Source: a virus. Taken from it: 64,000 nt of DNA. The DNA lies in the IMG/VR virus record IMGVR_UViG_3300005264_000010, positions 1 to 64,000 of that record, one strand, 5' to 3'. The position numbers were made by a program, and so were the translations under genes. Every line of letters begins with the position of its first letter. The stretch's first letter is position 1. The notes beneath the pieces are model-generated. The model did no database searches. It had not been told where the DNA came from and saw nothing but the letters and a program-made list of their open reading frames with translations. Positions 35,001 to 43,844 of this stretch are shown piece after piece.

Positions 35001-35678
35001 ATGATACAATACTCTCATTTATCACAGCAAGAGAAATATAAACTTTCATTTGCTTCTGCATTTAAAAATACTATATTACCTAGATATGATGTTGATGGTA
35101 ATATTTCTAAGTATATATTAGTACCACTCACTTTTGCTCAAAACTCAAAACTCTTTGATATTGCCAATGGAACTCATATAAGAAACGCTATGAATCCTGT
35201 GAATGAAATTGATGTGTCTTTTCCCATTCCATCTATGTCTTTAACTTTTGGTGATTTAACTCCAAATCCAGAAGGTAATCTTAATCAAAACTATTTAGTT
35301 GATAAAGAAAATAGTATATTCACTCCTAGTAGTTTTATGACTTCAATAACACTAAATATAATTACTAAATCTACATCTGATACAGATATGATAATTGAAC
35401 AGATAATCCCATTATTCAAAGATGCTTATGCCGTTACTTGTAATTTGGGCGGAGATATTAAACATGAGATGGTAGTTGAAATGGAAAGTGTTGACTTAGC
35501 TTACCCAGAAGAATGGCAACTTGATGATGTTGGTTTAATTGAAAGTTCTATTTCATTCTCAACTGATATTAGTATATTTAGATTCCCTAGAGAATTACCT
35601 ACTGATATGGGATTAGAGATGGGTGTCATTGCTAAAAATGGTTTAGATACAATGACACTTATTGATGACTTAATATAG
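35001..35678 (+). CDS. 15: Tail completion / sheath stabiliser protein (T4 gp15-like)
   Basis: 225 residues (T4 gp15 is 272). KYILVPLTFAQNSKLFD, then IDVSFPIPSMSLTFGDLTP, then SITLNIITKSTSDTDMIIEQIIPLF follow the order of T4 gp15, where the last block reads as YEDDMFQIVEQILPYF. gp15 forms the ring that caps the tail and docks it to the neck. Late promoter upstream; the stop overlaps the end of the convergent RNA ligase gene by nine bases. Confidence 0.8.
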   Translation: MIQYSHLSQQEKYKLSFASAFKNTILPRYDVDGNISKYILVPLTFAQNSKLFDIANGTHIRNAMNPVNEIDVSFPIPSMSLTFGDLTPNPEGNLNQNYLVDKENSIFTPSSFMTSITLNIITKSTSDTDMIIEQIIPLFKDAYAVTCNLGGDIKHEMVVEMESVDLAYPEEWQLDDVGLIESSISFSTDISIFRFPRELPTDMGLEMGVIAKNGLDTMTLIDDLI

Positions 35679-36845
35679 TATGTCAAGTATTCTTTTACAG
35701 TAATTTTTCAATCCAAATCTTTCGATTTGATTAGTTTCATATTCACTAATACCAATAACTGAAGAGTTGAATATTTGAAATATATAATTTCTATATTCTT
35801 TAGGAACTACTTCATTGACTTTAATTGCAAATTCTTTCTTATCAGTTATAAATAAATTACTCATTTCTAATTGATAATTCATAGCTCTAATTTTATAATC
35901 TATATATCTTTTCTTAATTTCTTCAACTTCATCTTTATAATGTGGAAAATATCCTAATACTTCATCAACTTCATTATTAATAATTAACATCAATATACTA
36001 ACATTATTATTCACTCTACCTAACATTCTATGCAATTCAATATATCTTGGACTTTTAACTTTTACTCTAGTATAACTTCTAGTTTCATCATTAAATTTAG
36101 AATAATCAACAGCAACATAGCCTTCAAATGTTGCTTCATTCTCAGTATGTAATTTTTCAATATCCTTTATACTATAAACATCATAAATATCTTTAGCATA
36201 AGGAATACCGATTTCATGAGATATTGCTTGTAACATTTTATAACTTACTTCATCAAAATTATCACATCTATCCCTAGCAGTGATTAACGTAAGAGTAGTC
36301 TCAGAATATGGAGTTACTATTCTATTATTTGGTGATGTCAATTCAAATATATATATTAGTTGATCATCAAAATAATTTATAACTAATTTATCATGAAGTG
36401 TATGTGTATCTAACTTCTTATTAGGTAAAGCATCTAATACTAAATCAGTAAATGTCTTATCACTATTTTCACTTGGTTTAGCTACATTATCAATTGAACC
36501 AGATGTTGCAATTCTCCATTGACATTTATACTGAAAAATAGTGATTAAACTACCATCCATTTTCTCAAATATATTAGCATTATAGAAATCAAAATCATTG
36601 TCTTCTTCAATTTCCCCAAAATTAAAGAATCTATTAAATCCCATAGAAACTATATCAAAAGTACCCATCTCTAATATAAGTGATCTACATTCTCTAACAA
36701 TTGGATGTGATTTATGTTTATGTGAATCTATTTGTGAATATTTTAATAATACTAAATCATCTTTAATTTTATAATTAATACCAAATTCATTTTTTAAATC
36801 ATCTAATGTATTATTTTGAAGATATTCCTGGGTTTTTAATAGCAT
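35670..36845 (-). CDS. rnlA: RNA ligase 1 (T4 RnlA-like)
   Basis: 391 residues (T4 Rnl1 is 374). Nucleotidyl lysine K95 in IFEKMDGSL, upstream SHPIVRECRSLIL, downstream motif IV-like TFEGYVAVDY and motif V KVKSPRYIELH. T4 Rnl1 reseals tRNA cut by the host anticodon nuclease. Its start and ribosome site (GAGGAG) lie inside the end of the homing endonuclease gene (35-base overlap). A second, diverged copy of its first 20 codons lies upstream of that element at 37896-37979. Confidence 0.9.
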   Translation of the reverse strand: MLLKTQEYLQNNTLDDLKNEFGINYKIKDDLVLLKYSQIDSHKHKSHPIVRECRSLILEMGTFDIVSMGFNRFFNFGEIEEDNDFDFYNANIFEKMDGSLITIFQYKCQWRIATSGSIDNVAKPSENSDKTFTDLVLDALPNKKLDTHTLHDKLVINYFDDQLIYIFELTSPNNRIVTPYSETTLTLITARDRCDNFDEVSYKMLQAISHEIGIPYAKDIYDVYSIKDIEKLHTENEATFEGYVAVDYSKFNDETRSYTRVKVKSPRYIELHRMLGRVNNNVSILMLIINNEVDEVLGYFPHYKDEVEEIKKRYIDYKIRAMNYQLEMSNLFITDKKEFAIKVNEVVPKEYRNYIFQIFNSSVIGISEYETNQIERFGLKNYCKRILDILY

Positions 36846-37779
36846 TTAGTTTCTCCTCTAATATTCCCTCTATATTATCAAATTCTATATAAGGTATTCT
36901 AATTAGTTTGATATTATTGTTTTTACAATATTCATTTTTTGTTTTATCATTAATCTGAGTTTGTTTAAAATTATTTTCTGCTTTCCCTTCAGATATATTA
37001 TTAAACTGCACTGGATAGAAATGCTGTTGTCCATCATATTCTATAATAATATTATATTTAGATAAATAGAAATCAAATAGTAGTGATCTTTTTGACTCAA
37101 CATTTCTACAACCATCAAATACTTTTTCTCGAACAAAATTTATATTGTTCTCTTCTAACCAAATTCTAACTGTATATTCACCTTTTGACTCTTTAGATGA
37201 ACAAACTTTACATCTAGTTTGTCCAGCTTTAAATCTGCTAAAACTGGCACTGAAAATTCTTTTACATTTACACTCAATGTCTAAAAATTTTTTAATTCCA
37301 GTGTATTCTAAAGATATTAATTTACACCCCATATTACATATTGTTTCTTTAACATATTTATATGAATATGTTTGAGCTGTGTTCTTTTCTCCTACACTAC
37401 ACTTATTACACTTATATTTTTTCCTACCTTTGAATTTAGCCCAAGTAGTTTCAAATATATTATTACATTCAATAGTTTCACAAGTGAAAATTAAATTTGT
37501 TGAATTATTAATATATTCTGTTGATAGACATTTACAATTTGAATGTGTCTCTGTATATTCTATTATTTTCTCAATAGTTAATCTGCCTAAACCAGAACAT
37601 TCATTACATTGATGTTTGCTTCCTTTAAATTCCATAAAACTTTTATTAAAAAATTCACCACAATGGCACTTAAATATTAGTTTTTCTTTGATACCATTAT
37701 ATTCTGTTGATATTAAGGTGCATTTAGTGTGAGCTTCTACAAAATCATTTACATCTTGGATTGTTATTAGCTTTGGCAT
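36811..37779 (-). CDS. Homing endonuclease, zinc-ribbon repeats plus Vsr-like nuclease
   Basis: 322 residues. Three repeats of a CxCG/CxxC module (for example FKCHCGEFFNKSFMEFKGSK then QCNECSG) are followed by a Vsr-like domain: FDFYLSKYNIIIEYDGQQHF and KNEYCKNNNIKLIRIPY. The nuclease type resembles the gene at 5461 but with zinc repeats for DNA reading. It is inserted within the start of rnlA, and its last codons supply the ribosome site for rnlA. Late box and three-stem leader upstream. Confidence 0.8.
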   Translation of the reverse strand: MPKLITIQDVNDFVEAHTKCTLISTEYNGIKEKLIFKCHCGEFFNKSFMEFKGSKHQCNECSGLGRLTIEKIIEYTETHSNCKCLSTEYINNSTNLIFTCETIECNNIFETTWAKFKGRKKYKCNKCSVGEKNTAQTYSYKYVKETICNMGCKLISLEYTGIKKFLDIECKCKRIFSASFSRFKAGQTRCKVCSSKESKGEYTVRIWLEENNINFVREKVFDGCRNVESKRSLLFDFYLSKYNIIIEYDGQQHFYPVQFNNISEGKAENNFKQTQINDKTKNEYCKNNNIKLIRIPYIEFDNIEGILEEKLNAIKNPGISSK

Positions 37780-37817
37780 ATTAAATTTCCTGTTTAGTTT
37801 ATAGTTTTAGTTATATG

Positions 37818-37825
37818 TATTTATA
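37818..37825 (-). promoter_or_regulatory. Late promoter of homing endonuclease
   Basis: TATAAATA on the minus strand, between the folded leader and the endonuclease start at 37779. Confidence 0.55.
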
Positions 37826-37833
37826 AAACTATT

Positions 37834-37899
37834 ATAGGGTGTAAGTATATTTAAACAGGAAATATACTTTACAAGGGTAACTAGTCCTTTACACCCTAT
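37834..37899 (-). promoter_or_regulatory. Three-stem folded leader of homing endonuclease element
   Basis: Closing stem of 11 bp (37834-37844 with 37889-37899), a 9-bp hairpin AGTATATTT/AAATATACT with loop CCTGTTT, and a small GG...CC hairpin (GGACTAGTTACC), read on the minus strand. Same plan as at 229-288 and 51472-51533. It starts exactly where the residual RNA ligase reading frame ends. Confidence 0.6.
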
Positions 37900-37979
37900 A
37901 TAATTGATATTATACCATAATCTTCTTCAAGTTCAATTAAAGTATGATTCTGTAAGTATTCTTGCACTTTTAATAACAT
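37896..37979 (-). pseudogene. Residual 5' end of RNA ligase 1 gene
   Basis: 27 codons, MLLKVQEYLQNHTLIELEED then YGIISII and a stop, clearly homologous to the rnlA start MLLKTQEYLQNNTLDDLKNE. It begins in a TAATG overlap with the preceding gene, the likely original start of rnlA. Insertion of the endonuclease element cut it off, and a second start now lies downstream. Confidence 0.8.
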
Positions 37980-38288
37980 TTAATTTCCCCCACAATAAAA
38001 TCTCTCAGTGTAAAAATTATTATCTTTTGTTATAGGCTGAATGTCAACTATATCCATAATATTTATTGAATCTCCTATTTTTCTAAATATTGGCATGAAA
38101 GTAGGATCTAATCGACCTTTATAAACATAGTAATTAAATTTAGTTAGTATTCTCCATCCTAATTTATTATAATTGCTTCTATAATTAGATTTTTTAAGTG
38201 GTGAAGGTTTATCTAGTAATGAAAAGAAATAAGTTGCTTTCTTTAATCTGAATTTACTCTTTCTGCCTCTAGGATATTTAGCTTTCAT
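37980..38288 (-). CDS. Small basic protein, about 102 residues
   Basis: MKAKYPRGRKSKFRLKKATY start; strongly basic, likely nucleic-acid binding; not recognised. Start at 38288 chosen from AAGGAG eight bases upstream (a longer frame begins at 38315 inside the previous gene). Its stop overlaps the old rnlA start. Confidence 0.6.
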   Translation of the reverse strand: MKAKYPRGRKSKFRLKKATYFFSLLDKPSPLKKSNYRSNYNKLGWRILTKFNYYVYKGRLDPTFMPIFRKIGDSINIMDIVDIQPITKDNNFYTERFYCGGN

Positions 38289-38583
38289 TATAAGCTCCTT
38301 TAGATAAATCAGCACTCATCCATTCATTTTCGTCGTCATCCTCATAAAATGGAAATTCTATTTCTTCTTTAGTATAATACTTTTCTTGAAAATTTCTATC
38401 TATTTCTTCTTCACTAGCTAATAATTTACCTTCTTCAGGAATAACTCTTTGTTCTTTTCTAGTTTGTTCTTTTCTAGCTTCTTTTAACTTATTCAGAATT
38501 TCTAAATTGATATAGTATATATGATTAGGACAATGCTCTAACATACTCTCTACCATTTCAATATCTTTCATTGTTACATACAT
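38278..38583 (-). CDS. Hypothetical acidic protein, 101 residues
   Basis: Acidic, charged protein with no recognised motif, preceded by AAGGAG and an early promoter at 38614-38642; first gene of the rnlA operon. Confidence 0.6.
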   Translation of the reverse strand: MYVTMKDIEMVESMLEHCPNHIYYINLEILNKLKEARKEQTRKEQRVIPEEGKLLASEEEIDRNFQEKYYTKEEIEFPFYEDDDENEWMSADLSKGAYNES

Positions 38584-38613
38584 TTTTTATTTCTCCTTTT
38601 TAATCATACTTAT

Positions 38614-38642
38614 AATATAATCAAACTATTGAATAATGTCAA
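38614..38642 (-). promoter_or_regulatory. Sigma70-type early promoter
   Basis: Minus strand TTGACA (38642-38637), 17-bp spacer, TATATT (38619-38614). Confidence 0.8.
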
Positions 38643-38645
38643 GAA

Positions 38646-39674
38646 CTAAAAATTATTATCAATTATATTTAAGAAATTATCTTTAACTATTTTTCTACAT
38701 TCATTTCCCATAATCTTACTAATTGCATTAAAATTGTCATCAAGGATATTATCTTTTTTCCAATCATCAATGACATCCTTAACAAACAGACCAGCAATTT
38801 TTGAAAAATCTTTATCACTCACCTCACCAATTTTAGACAATACATTCCTTAGTCTATTTGAATTTACTAACTCTAATATTTCACCAAGTAATAAATCTTG
38901 TTCTGGATTTAGTAGTATAACTTGTTTAACTTTCTTTGGTTTAGTTCTAGTCTCTTTCTCTTTAAACTTATCATTCTTATTTTTGATAATAACTCTAGTA
39001 TCACCCATGTAATCAACTCTATCCCAAGACTTTATCACATTACCCTCACAAATATTATTCTCTAGTTTAGGCAGTCCAAAACCAGCATATATTTTACTTT
39101 CATATTCATTTGGGAAATATAAGCATTCATCAAAAGTTCCTTTAAATAATGGTTTACTCCAAGTAATATTTGGTGTATATGTTTTAGATATAAACCCAGC
39201 AATAGCATTCATCATATCTGAATATGATATATAATGACCATCTATTTTAACATCAAAAATATAAAAGATATTAGCCGGATGGTAACTTACTCCTTTTTGT
39301 ACTTTCTTACTATGAACATTTCTTAGTTCTCTAACTAATTCATCTTTACTTTCATACAAACCACCGGCAATTTCACCAAAGACTGTTATCTCAGTAACAT
39401 TTTTTCTATCTTGTAAGTATTCAAATAAATCTTTAGTGAATTTTTCTATTTGTGTCTTGATTGTATTTAATCCCATAAAACTATCTTCAATACCTAAAAA
39501 TTGTGTTCTTTTAGCAAACTTCATTTCTTTACCATCATACCAAACAGATAGATTTGAACCATGGACTTTTTCAGTTACAACAAATTCTCCTCTATTCTTA
39601 CCTTGTTCAATTATTTTATTAATAAACTTAGTGCGATAACTGTTTTCGATGCTACTAAATTTTTTGAATTCCAT
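38646..39674 (-). CDS. RNA ligase 2 (T4 Rnl2-like)
   Basis: 342 residues (T4 Rnl2 is 334). Nucleotidyl lysine K36 in EKVHGSNLS, then FAKRTQFLG and TVFGEIAGG, motifs I to IIIa in the Rnl2 spacing. C-terminal helical domain as in Rnl2. It seals nicks in double-stranded RNA. With Rnl1 and the HD-Pnk at 60355 the phage has a complete break-repair set. Confidence 0.9.
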   Translation of the reverse strand: MEFKKFSSIENSYRTKFINKIIEQGKNRGEFVVTEKVHGSNLSVWYDGKEMKFAKRTQFLGIEDSFMGLNTIKTQIEKFTKDLFEYLQDRKNVTEITVFGEIAGGLYESKDELVRELRNVHSKKVQKGVSYHPANIFYIFDVKIDGHYISYSDMMNAIAGFISKTYTPNITWSKPLFKGTFDECLYFPNEYESKIYAGFGLPKLENNICEGNVIKSWDRVDYMGDTRVIIKNKNDKFKEKETRTKPKKVKQVILLNPEQDLLLGEILELVNSNRLRNVLSKIGEVSDKDFSKIAGLFVKDVIDDWKKDNILDDNFNAISKIMGNECRKIVKDNFLNIIDNNF

Positions 39675-39685
39675 TTTATTCTCCT

Positions 39686-39961
39686 TTAATTATTTTTATA
39701 ACCACCAATTCCAATTAAATAATCTAATGCTTCATCTTGTCCATCACTAATCCACTTTTCGTGATTTAAAGCTTGTCCATATTTATTAAATTCTACAACT
39801 TCTCCATTTTTTCTAGCAGTCACATTTTCAAGACCATATAATTTAATTTGACACTTTATATCATAGTAAGCAATTGTATTTTCTACACTACCAACCAATT
39901 CATCACCCTCATAAATATCAAAATTGATATTTTCTAAATTATTATCTATTTTTAGTTTCAT
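39686..39961 (-). CDS. Hypothetical protein, 91 residues
   Basis: Beta-rich acidic protein (FDIYEGDELVGSVENT) followed by a helical tail; no family recognised. Early operon reading from 41054-41082. Confidence 0.6.
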   Translation of the reverse strand: MKLKIDNNLENINFDIYEGDELVGSVENTIAYYDIKCQIKLYGLENVTARKNGEVVEFNKYGQALNHEKWISDGQDEALDYLIGIGGYKNN

Positions 39962-39965
39962 TTTA

Positions 39966-40205
39966 TTACCTCTTATATAATATTAGTTTTATATCTCTTA
40001 TAACACGATTCATTGTTGATATTTCATCATATAGTGAATCTGTTTTTATATAATAATCATTAGTTTCTCCTGATGGAGCTGGTTCATATTCGTTTTCTTC
40101 AGCATACTCTATCTCCTCCCACAATTCAGATACCTCTTCTTCATATTCTTTTATTAGGTTATATAAGTTTTTTCTCTTTTGCTTCTTCTTACTTATATTC
40201 TTCAT
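39966..40205 (-). CDS. Hypothetical helical protein, 79 residues
   Basis: Basic N-terminus (KNISKKKQKRKNLYNLIKEY) then acidic helices. Not recognised. One-base overlap with the next gene upstream. Confidence 0.55.
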   Translation of the reverse strand: MKNISKKKQKRKNLYNLIKEYEEEVSELWEEIEYAEENEYEPAPSGETNDYYIKTDSLYDEISTMNRVIRDIKLILYKR

Positions 40206-40639
40206 TATGAAAACTCCCTCCCAATTAAATTAGTAAATCTAATTGGACAGTTATAATATAACATATCCATAAATTCTACACCAGTATATAAATCATTATT
40301 AATTTCATCTCTAATACACTTTACATTTCTATTTATATTACAAAATTCATATAATTCATCTCTTGTTATTGCATAAGTGAAAGTTGATATAGAAGTGACA
40401 CCTTCAATAGATTCATTTCTTGGTGGTTCAAATCCTAATTCTATCATTACTGCTCTATTATCTTCTTTTGGTTTTTGACCACAGTCAGGACATCCATCAT
40501 TCCATTCAGATTTACTATCATGTATTTTAAATATTCCACTCATACATAATGATATTTCACAATCCCAACAATAATTTCCACCTGCTGATCTTTTACCCAG
40601 ATGTTGATTATCTTCTATTTTATAAAAATTCATTCCCAT
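40205..40639 (-). CDS. Zinc-binding hypothetical protein, 144 residues
   Basis: CWDCEISLCMSG and CPDCGQ form a likely zinc site; followed by a domain found in small phage proteins. Function unknown. Confidence 0.6.
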   Translation of the reverse strand: MGMNFYKIEDNQHLGKRSAGGNYCWDCEISLCMSGIFKIHDSKSEWNDGCPDCGQKPKEDNRAVMIELGFEPPRNESIEGVTSISTFTYAITRDELYEFCNINRNVKCIRDEINNDLYTGVEFMDMLYYNCPIRFTNLIGREFS

Positions 40640-40657
40640 TTTTACTTCCCCTTCTAT

Positions 40658-41020
40658 TTAATAAACATACATATAATTATGATCTTCTTCATAAATAGTT
40701 AAATATTCCAATATACTTTTCATTACATCATATCCATTTACGGTTTTGATAGTAAAAGAACCATATCCATAATTTGATGGGATCTTATATTCAACATCAT
40801 TTATATCAATTTCTAGTCTATCTAAAATATACAAAATCTTTTGATGAACTTCACTTTCTCCTTGATTAGAATTAGTGCTATCATCTACAGAAGTAGGTAA
40901 ATGGTAGTTGCTATTATTAAAAAAATTCTTAATAGTAATAACATCTTTTATATTCTTAACTCTTTTTCTAAAGCTAGAATTTAATTTATCATAAGTAACA
41001 TATTTACAAAAATTATTCAT
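40658..41020 (-). CDS. Hypothetical early protein, 120 residues
   Basis: First gene after a strong early promoter; AAGGAG before the ATG. Contains IPSNYGYGSFTIKTVNGYD. Not recognised. Confidence 0.6.
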   Translation of the reverse strand: MNNFCKYVTYDKLNSSFRKRVKNIKDVITIKNFFNNSNYHLPTSVDDSTNSNQGESEVHQKILYILDRLEIDINDVEYKIPSNYGYGSFTIKTVNGYDVMKSILEYLTIYEEDHNYMYVY

Positions 41021-41053
41021 TTCATTTCTCCTTTTAAATAGTTTAACAATTCA

Positions 41054-41082
41054 AATATAATAATAATTTTTAATAATGTCAA
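41054..41082 (-). promoter_or_regulatory. Sigma70-type early promoter
   Basis: Minus strand TTGACA (41082-41077), 17-bp spacer, TATATT (41059-41054). The divergent late promoter for the baseplate genes begins 20 bases away. Confidence 0.8.
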
Positions 41083-41101
41083 GCTTTATTTTTAATACTT
41101 T

Positions 41102-41109
41102 TATAAATA
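41102..41109 (+). promoter_or_regulatory. Late promoter for baseplate genes
   Basis: TATAAATATAAATAAAATA before the gene at 41132. Confidence 0.7.
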
Positions 41110-41131
41110 TAAATAAAATATAGGTAAATTA

Positions 41132-41677
41132 GTGAGTAAAAAATCAATCAAATATTTGAAGTCTATAGAAAATGAAAGGGAATTTAATGATATATTTATT
41201 ATTTCATTTCTTGGTTTATTAGGATTATCTGTAATAAATGCAAATAATAATCTTCTATTACTTAAAATGAAGAAGTATAGAGTTATATTAAATCAACTAA
41301 ATGATGACTCTATGGATATTTATTATATTATACAATCATTATATGATCAAAAGAAAATTAAAATATCATTTGCTTTAGATTTAATAGATGTCCTTCAGAA
41401 GTTTAGACAACCAAATTTTACATTTTCTTTAGTAGAGCAGGAAATTAAAGAATTATTAGAAGATTTACCTCCAATTATTTATACTAAATTATCTGGAGAT
41501 GTTAAGTTATTTTTTAAGGCATATTTACATAGTGAATTGATTGATTGGAATATAACTAAATTAGTGAATAAGTTTTATAGTTTTGCTAATAGAAAGAAAT
41601 ATACTGAAATTGATTTCGTACAACTAGCAAAAAATATGAAACGAATGGAGGTAGAAAGTGAAGATATTCGATCTTAA
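41132..41677 (+). CDS. Late structural protein, 181 residues (unassigned baseplate gene)
   Basis: GTG start, TAGG eight bases upstream. Mostly helical with a hydrophobic stretch near 22-40 and a C-terminal helix ending NMKRMEVESEDIRS. Its 3' end overlaps the gp25-like gene by 20 bases, so it is likely a baseplate or chaperone component. T4 counterpart not identified. Confidence 0.6.
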   Translation: MSKKSIKYLKSIENEREFNDIFIISFLGLLGLSVINANNNLLLLKMKKYRVILNQLNDDSMDIYYIIQSLYDQKKIKISFALDLIDVLQKFRQPNFTFSLVEQEIKELLEDLPPIIYTKLSGDVKLFFKAYLHSELIDWNITKLVNKFYSFANRKKYTEIDFVQLAKNMKRMEVESEDIRS

Positions 41678-42023
41678 TAAAAAGTTTTATATTAAGAATA
41701 AAGATATTGTTATATTAGAAAGGCAAAATGCTATAAAAGAAGCTATAAACAATGTTTTAGGGCTTAACGAACTAGATATACCAATGTCAAAAGATATTGG
41801 AGCTAACATCAACTATGCACAGTTAAAATCAATATCTCATTCAACAGCAAGTGATATGGTAAAGAAAATAGATATTGCAATTAATGGTATTGAATATGTT
41901 TCTGATGTAGATATAAAATTTTACTATGAAACAAGTACACAGAATATGACAATTAAAGTTAAAACTAAAGATTTAACTGAAAATATTGATATAGATATAA
42001 ATTTAGCTGAAGTGAGTATATAA
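41658..42023 (+). CDS. 25: Baseplate wedge protein (T4 gp25-like)
   Basis: 121 residues (T4 gp25 is 132). LERQNAIKEAINNVLGLNEL corresponds to the helix of gp25 that carries the wedge contacts, followed by strands GIEYVSDVDIKFYYET. It forms part of the inner baseplate, where it helps start sheath assembly. The next gene starts at the base after its stop. Confidence 0.7.
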   Translation: MKIFDLNKKFYIKNKDIVILERQNAIKEAINNVLGLNELDIPMSKDIGANINYAQLKSISHSTASDMVKKIDIAINGIEYVSDVDIKFYYETSTQNMTIKVKTKDLTENIDIDINLAEVSI

Positions 42024-42893
42024 ATGAAATTTGAATATGGCGATATAAAAACGACTGATGATTTTATACAAAGAGAAAAAGAATTATCAAAAACTGAAGG
42101 TGGTAGAACTCTATTAAAAAATATTAATAGAGCTTATTTATCAAGACTAATTGATACAACACAAATTGCTTATAACCCAAAATCAGTTATTGGTAATTTT
42201 GCTAGTCACTTTACAGATATAGTAAGACCAAATAAATTTATTATTAGATTTACTTATGAAGATATGGAATGGTCAGATGATTTTGCATTAGAAATTTTAA
42301 CTAAAACAGTTACTGCTCCATCTATTACTACTAATAAAATGACATTTAAAAGGGCAGGGAAGACAGTTAAAATTCCTCTTAATCAAGATGTTGCTGATAA
42401 TATTGAATTAGCTTTTTATCAAGATGTTGATAATAAAGTTTTAAATGATATTGTATATTTAATTAACAATCAAAATGAAGCTGGTTATCATGACAAATCA
42501 AAAATTATTAATTTATCCATTTATTATATGATTAGTATTAATAAAAGTGAAGGATTTACTAGTTCATTAACCGATCTTGCTCTTGATTTCTTTGATATAA
42601 ATTTAGGTTATAGAAATAGTGGTAATAATGAACCTCAAATACTGAATGGTTCTTTGAATACTACAGATAAAATAGTTGAATTAAAATATAAGAATATATT
42701 CATTGATAATATTTCAGGTATTGGTGATATGGATAATGAGAGAGTTGATACTTATAGTGAAGCTAAAATGTCATTAGGGTTTAATGGAGTTAGTATGTCT
42801 ATGTGGGATTGGAATAAAACCATGCCATCTAATAATGATAATGGCATGAAATTAAATGATAATGCTGAAGATGAACAAATAGTAGAATTTTAA
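42024..42893 (+). CDS. 54: Baseplate tube initiator (T4 gp54-like, tube fold)
   Basis: 289 residues (T4 gp54 is 320). RPNKFIIRF, EILTKTVTAPSITTNKMTF and KIPLNQDVADNIELAFYQD follow the tail-tube fold shared by gp19, gp48 and gp54. Its neighbours (gp25, gp26-like, spike) make an initiator of the tube on the baseplate the best fit. Could be gp48-like instead. Confidence 0.6.
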   Translation: MKFEYGDIKTTDDFIQREKELSKTEGGRTLLKNINRAYLSRLIDTTQIAYNPKSVIGNFASHFTDIVRPNKFIIRFTYEDMEWSDDFALEILTKTVTAPSITTNKMTFKRAGKTVKIPLNQDVADNIELAFYQDVDNKVLNDIVYLINNQNEAGYHDKSKIINLSIYYMISINKSEGFTSSLTDLALDFFDINLGYRNSGNNEPQILNGSLNTTDKIVELKYKNIFIDNISGIGDMDNERVDTYSEAKMSLGFNGVSMSMWDWNKTMPSNNDNGMKLNDNAEDEQIVEF

Positions 42894-42913
42894 TTATCTC
42901 CCACATCTATTTT

Positions 42914-43414
42914 CTAGCTAAGTCCAGCTACTCCACTTTCTAATTTACCATTATGAGCAACCATAGAAACAGCAAAACCACTACCCTCAATCATATTTAA
43001 CCATTGCTCATAAGTCGCTTTCGTCTGCCCAAAACTAGAAGCATCATTATCAAATAACCATGTTGCTAATTCTTTGGGAGTTCTAAAAGCAGGACTAATT
43101 GGAGTTCCTTCTGATGTAGTTTCATACATCATGAAATGTGTTTTTTCTTCTTCTTTCCAAGTAGGCATATAATCCCTTGAATCTGGAGCAGTATCATAAT
43201 AATCTTCAAAATGCATATTTTTATACTTTGTGTCGATAGATTTTAATTTTTTTGTTTCCCAATCTTCTTCATAACCATTATCAAAATTCTTCTTCAATTC
43301 TAACCACTTGTTAAATTCTTTTTCATAATTCATTTCATACATTGCATGATAATTACCGTTTTCTTGTTTTGGATGTTCCCAATTTTCAGGAACCATTCTA
43401 ACTTCTCTACCCAT
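42914..43414 (-). CDS. Widespread phage protein starting MGREVRMVPENWEHP
   Basis: 166 residues. The N-terminus MGREVRMVPENWEHP and the later YETTSEGTPISPAFRTPKEL and SSFGQTKATYEQW belong to a family common in phages of many hosts and of unknown function. Minus strand, early operon from the promoter at 44449-44477. Confidence 0.7.
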   Translation of the reverse strand: MGREVRMVPENWEHPKQENGNYHAMYEMNYEKEFNKWLELKKNFDNGYEEDWETKKLKSIDTKYKNMHFEDYYDTAPDSRDYMPTWKEEEKTHFMMYETTSEGTPISPAFRTPKELATWLFDNDASSFGQTKATYEQWLNMIEGSGFAVSMVAHNGKLESGVAGLS

Positions 43415-43433
43415 CCTAATTCTCCTTTTTATT

Positions 43434-43697
43434 TTAAATACCCCAATATTCTAATTCATCATCTTCATTATCAAGAAATGATTGTAAATGATAAACAGTG
43501 CCACCTCCAACATCTTCAGAAATACAAAATCCATCTCCTGGTAAGTATGAAATAGTATATTTCCCTCTTTCTGATTTTGTCATACTGTCAAAGAGTTGCT
43601 CAAAATCACTCTCAATACTTACTAATTCATCATATTTCTTATTTACACCATCTAATTTTTTTGATAATATTTCTTTTTGTTTTCTAGTAAGGTTCAT
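43434..43697 (-). CDS. Hypothetical protein, 87 residues
   Basis: Helical N-terminal half and a C-terminal FCISEDVGGGTVYHL; no family recognised. Follows directly on the small gene at 43698. Confidence 0.55.
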   Translation of the reverse strand: MNLTRKQKEILSKKLDGVNKKYDELVSIESDFEQLFDSMTKSERGKYTISYLPGDGFCISEDVGGGTVYHLQSFLDNEDDELEYWGI

Positions 43698-43844
43698 TTA
43701 TTTCTCCCTATTTATTATTTTCAACCACTCTCTAAATAATTCAAGTTCCTTATAGCCTAAACTATTATTTAATACTTCTAGCATTTCTCTAGTAATAAGA
43801 CTATTATTACTTATTTTTACTATTTCATGTAATTGTAATTTCAT
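43698..43844 (-). CDS. Small helical protein, 48 residues
   Basis: MKLQLHEIVKISNNSLITRE start; packed one after another with its neighbours (TAGATG at its start, TAAATG at its end), which supports a real gene. Confidence 0.5.
   Translation of the reverse strand: MKLQLHEIVKISNNSLITREMLEVLNNSLGYKELELFREWLKIINREK

Noticed and set aside
37145-37612. Two plus-strand open frames opposite the homing endonuclease
   Set aside because: Antisense readings of cysteine-rich zinc repeats; no ribosome sites.
36811-37899. Group I intron at the RNA ligase insertion
   Set aside because: The leader is only about 66 bases and shows none of the conserved intron core; the ligase frame is restarted, not spliced.
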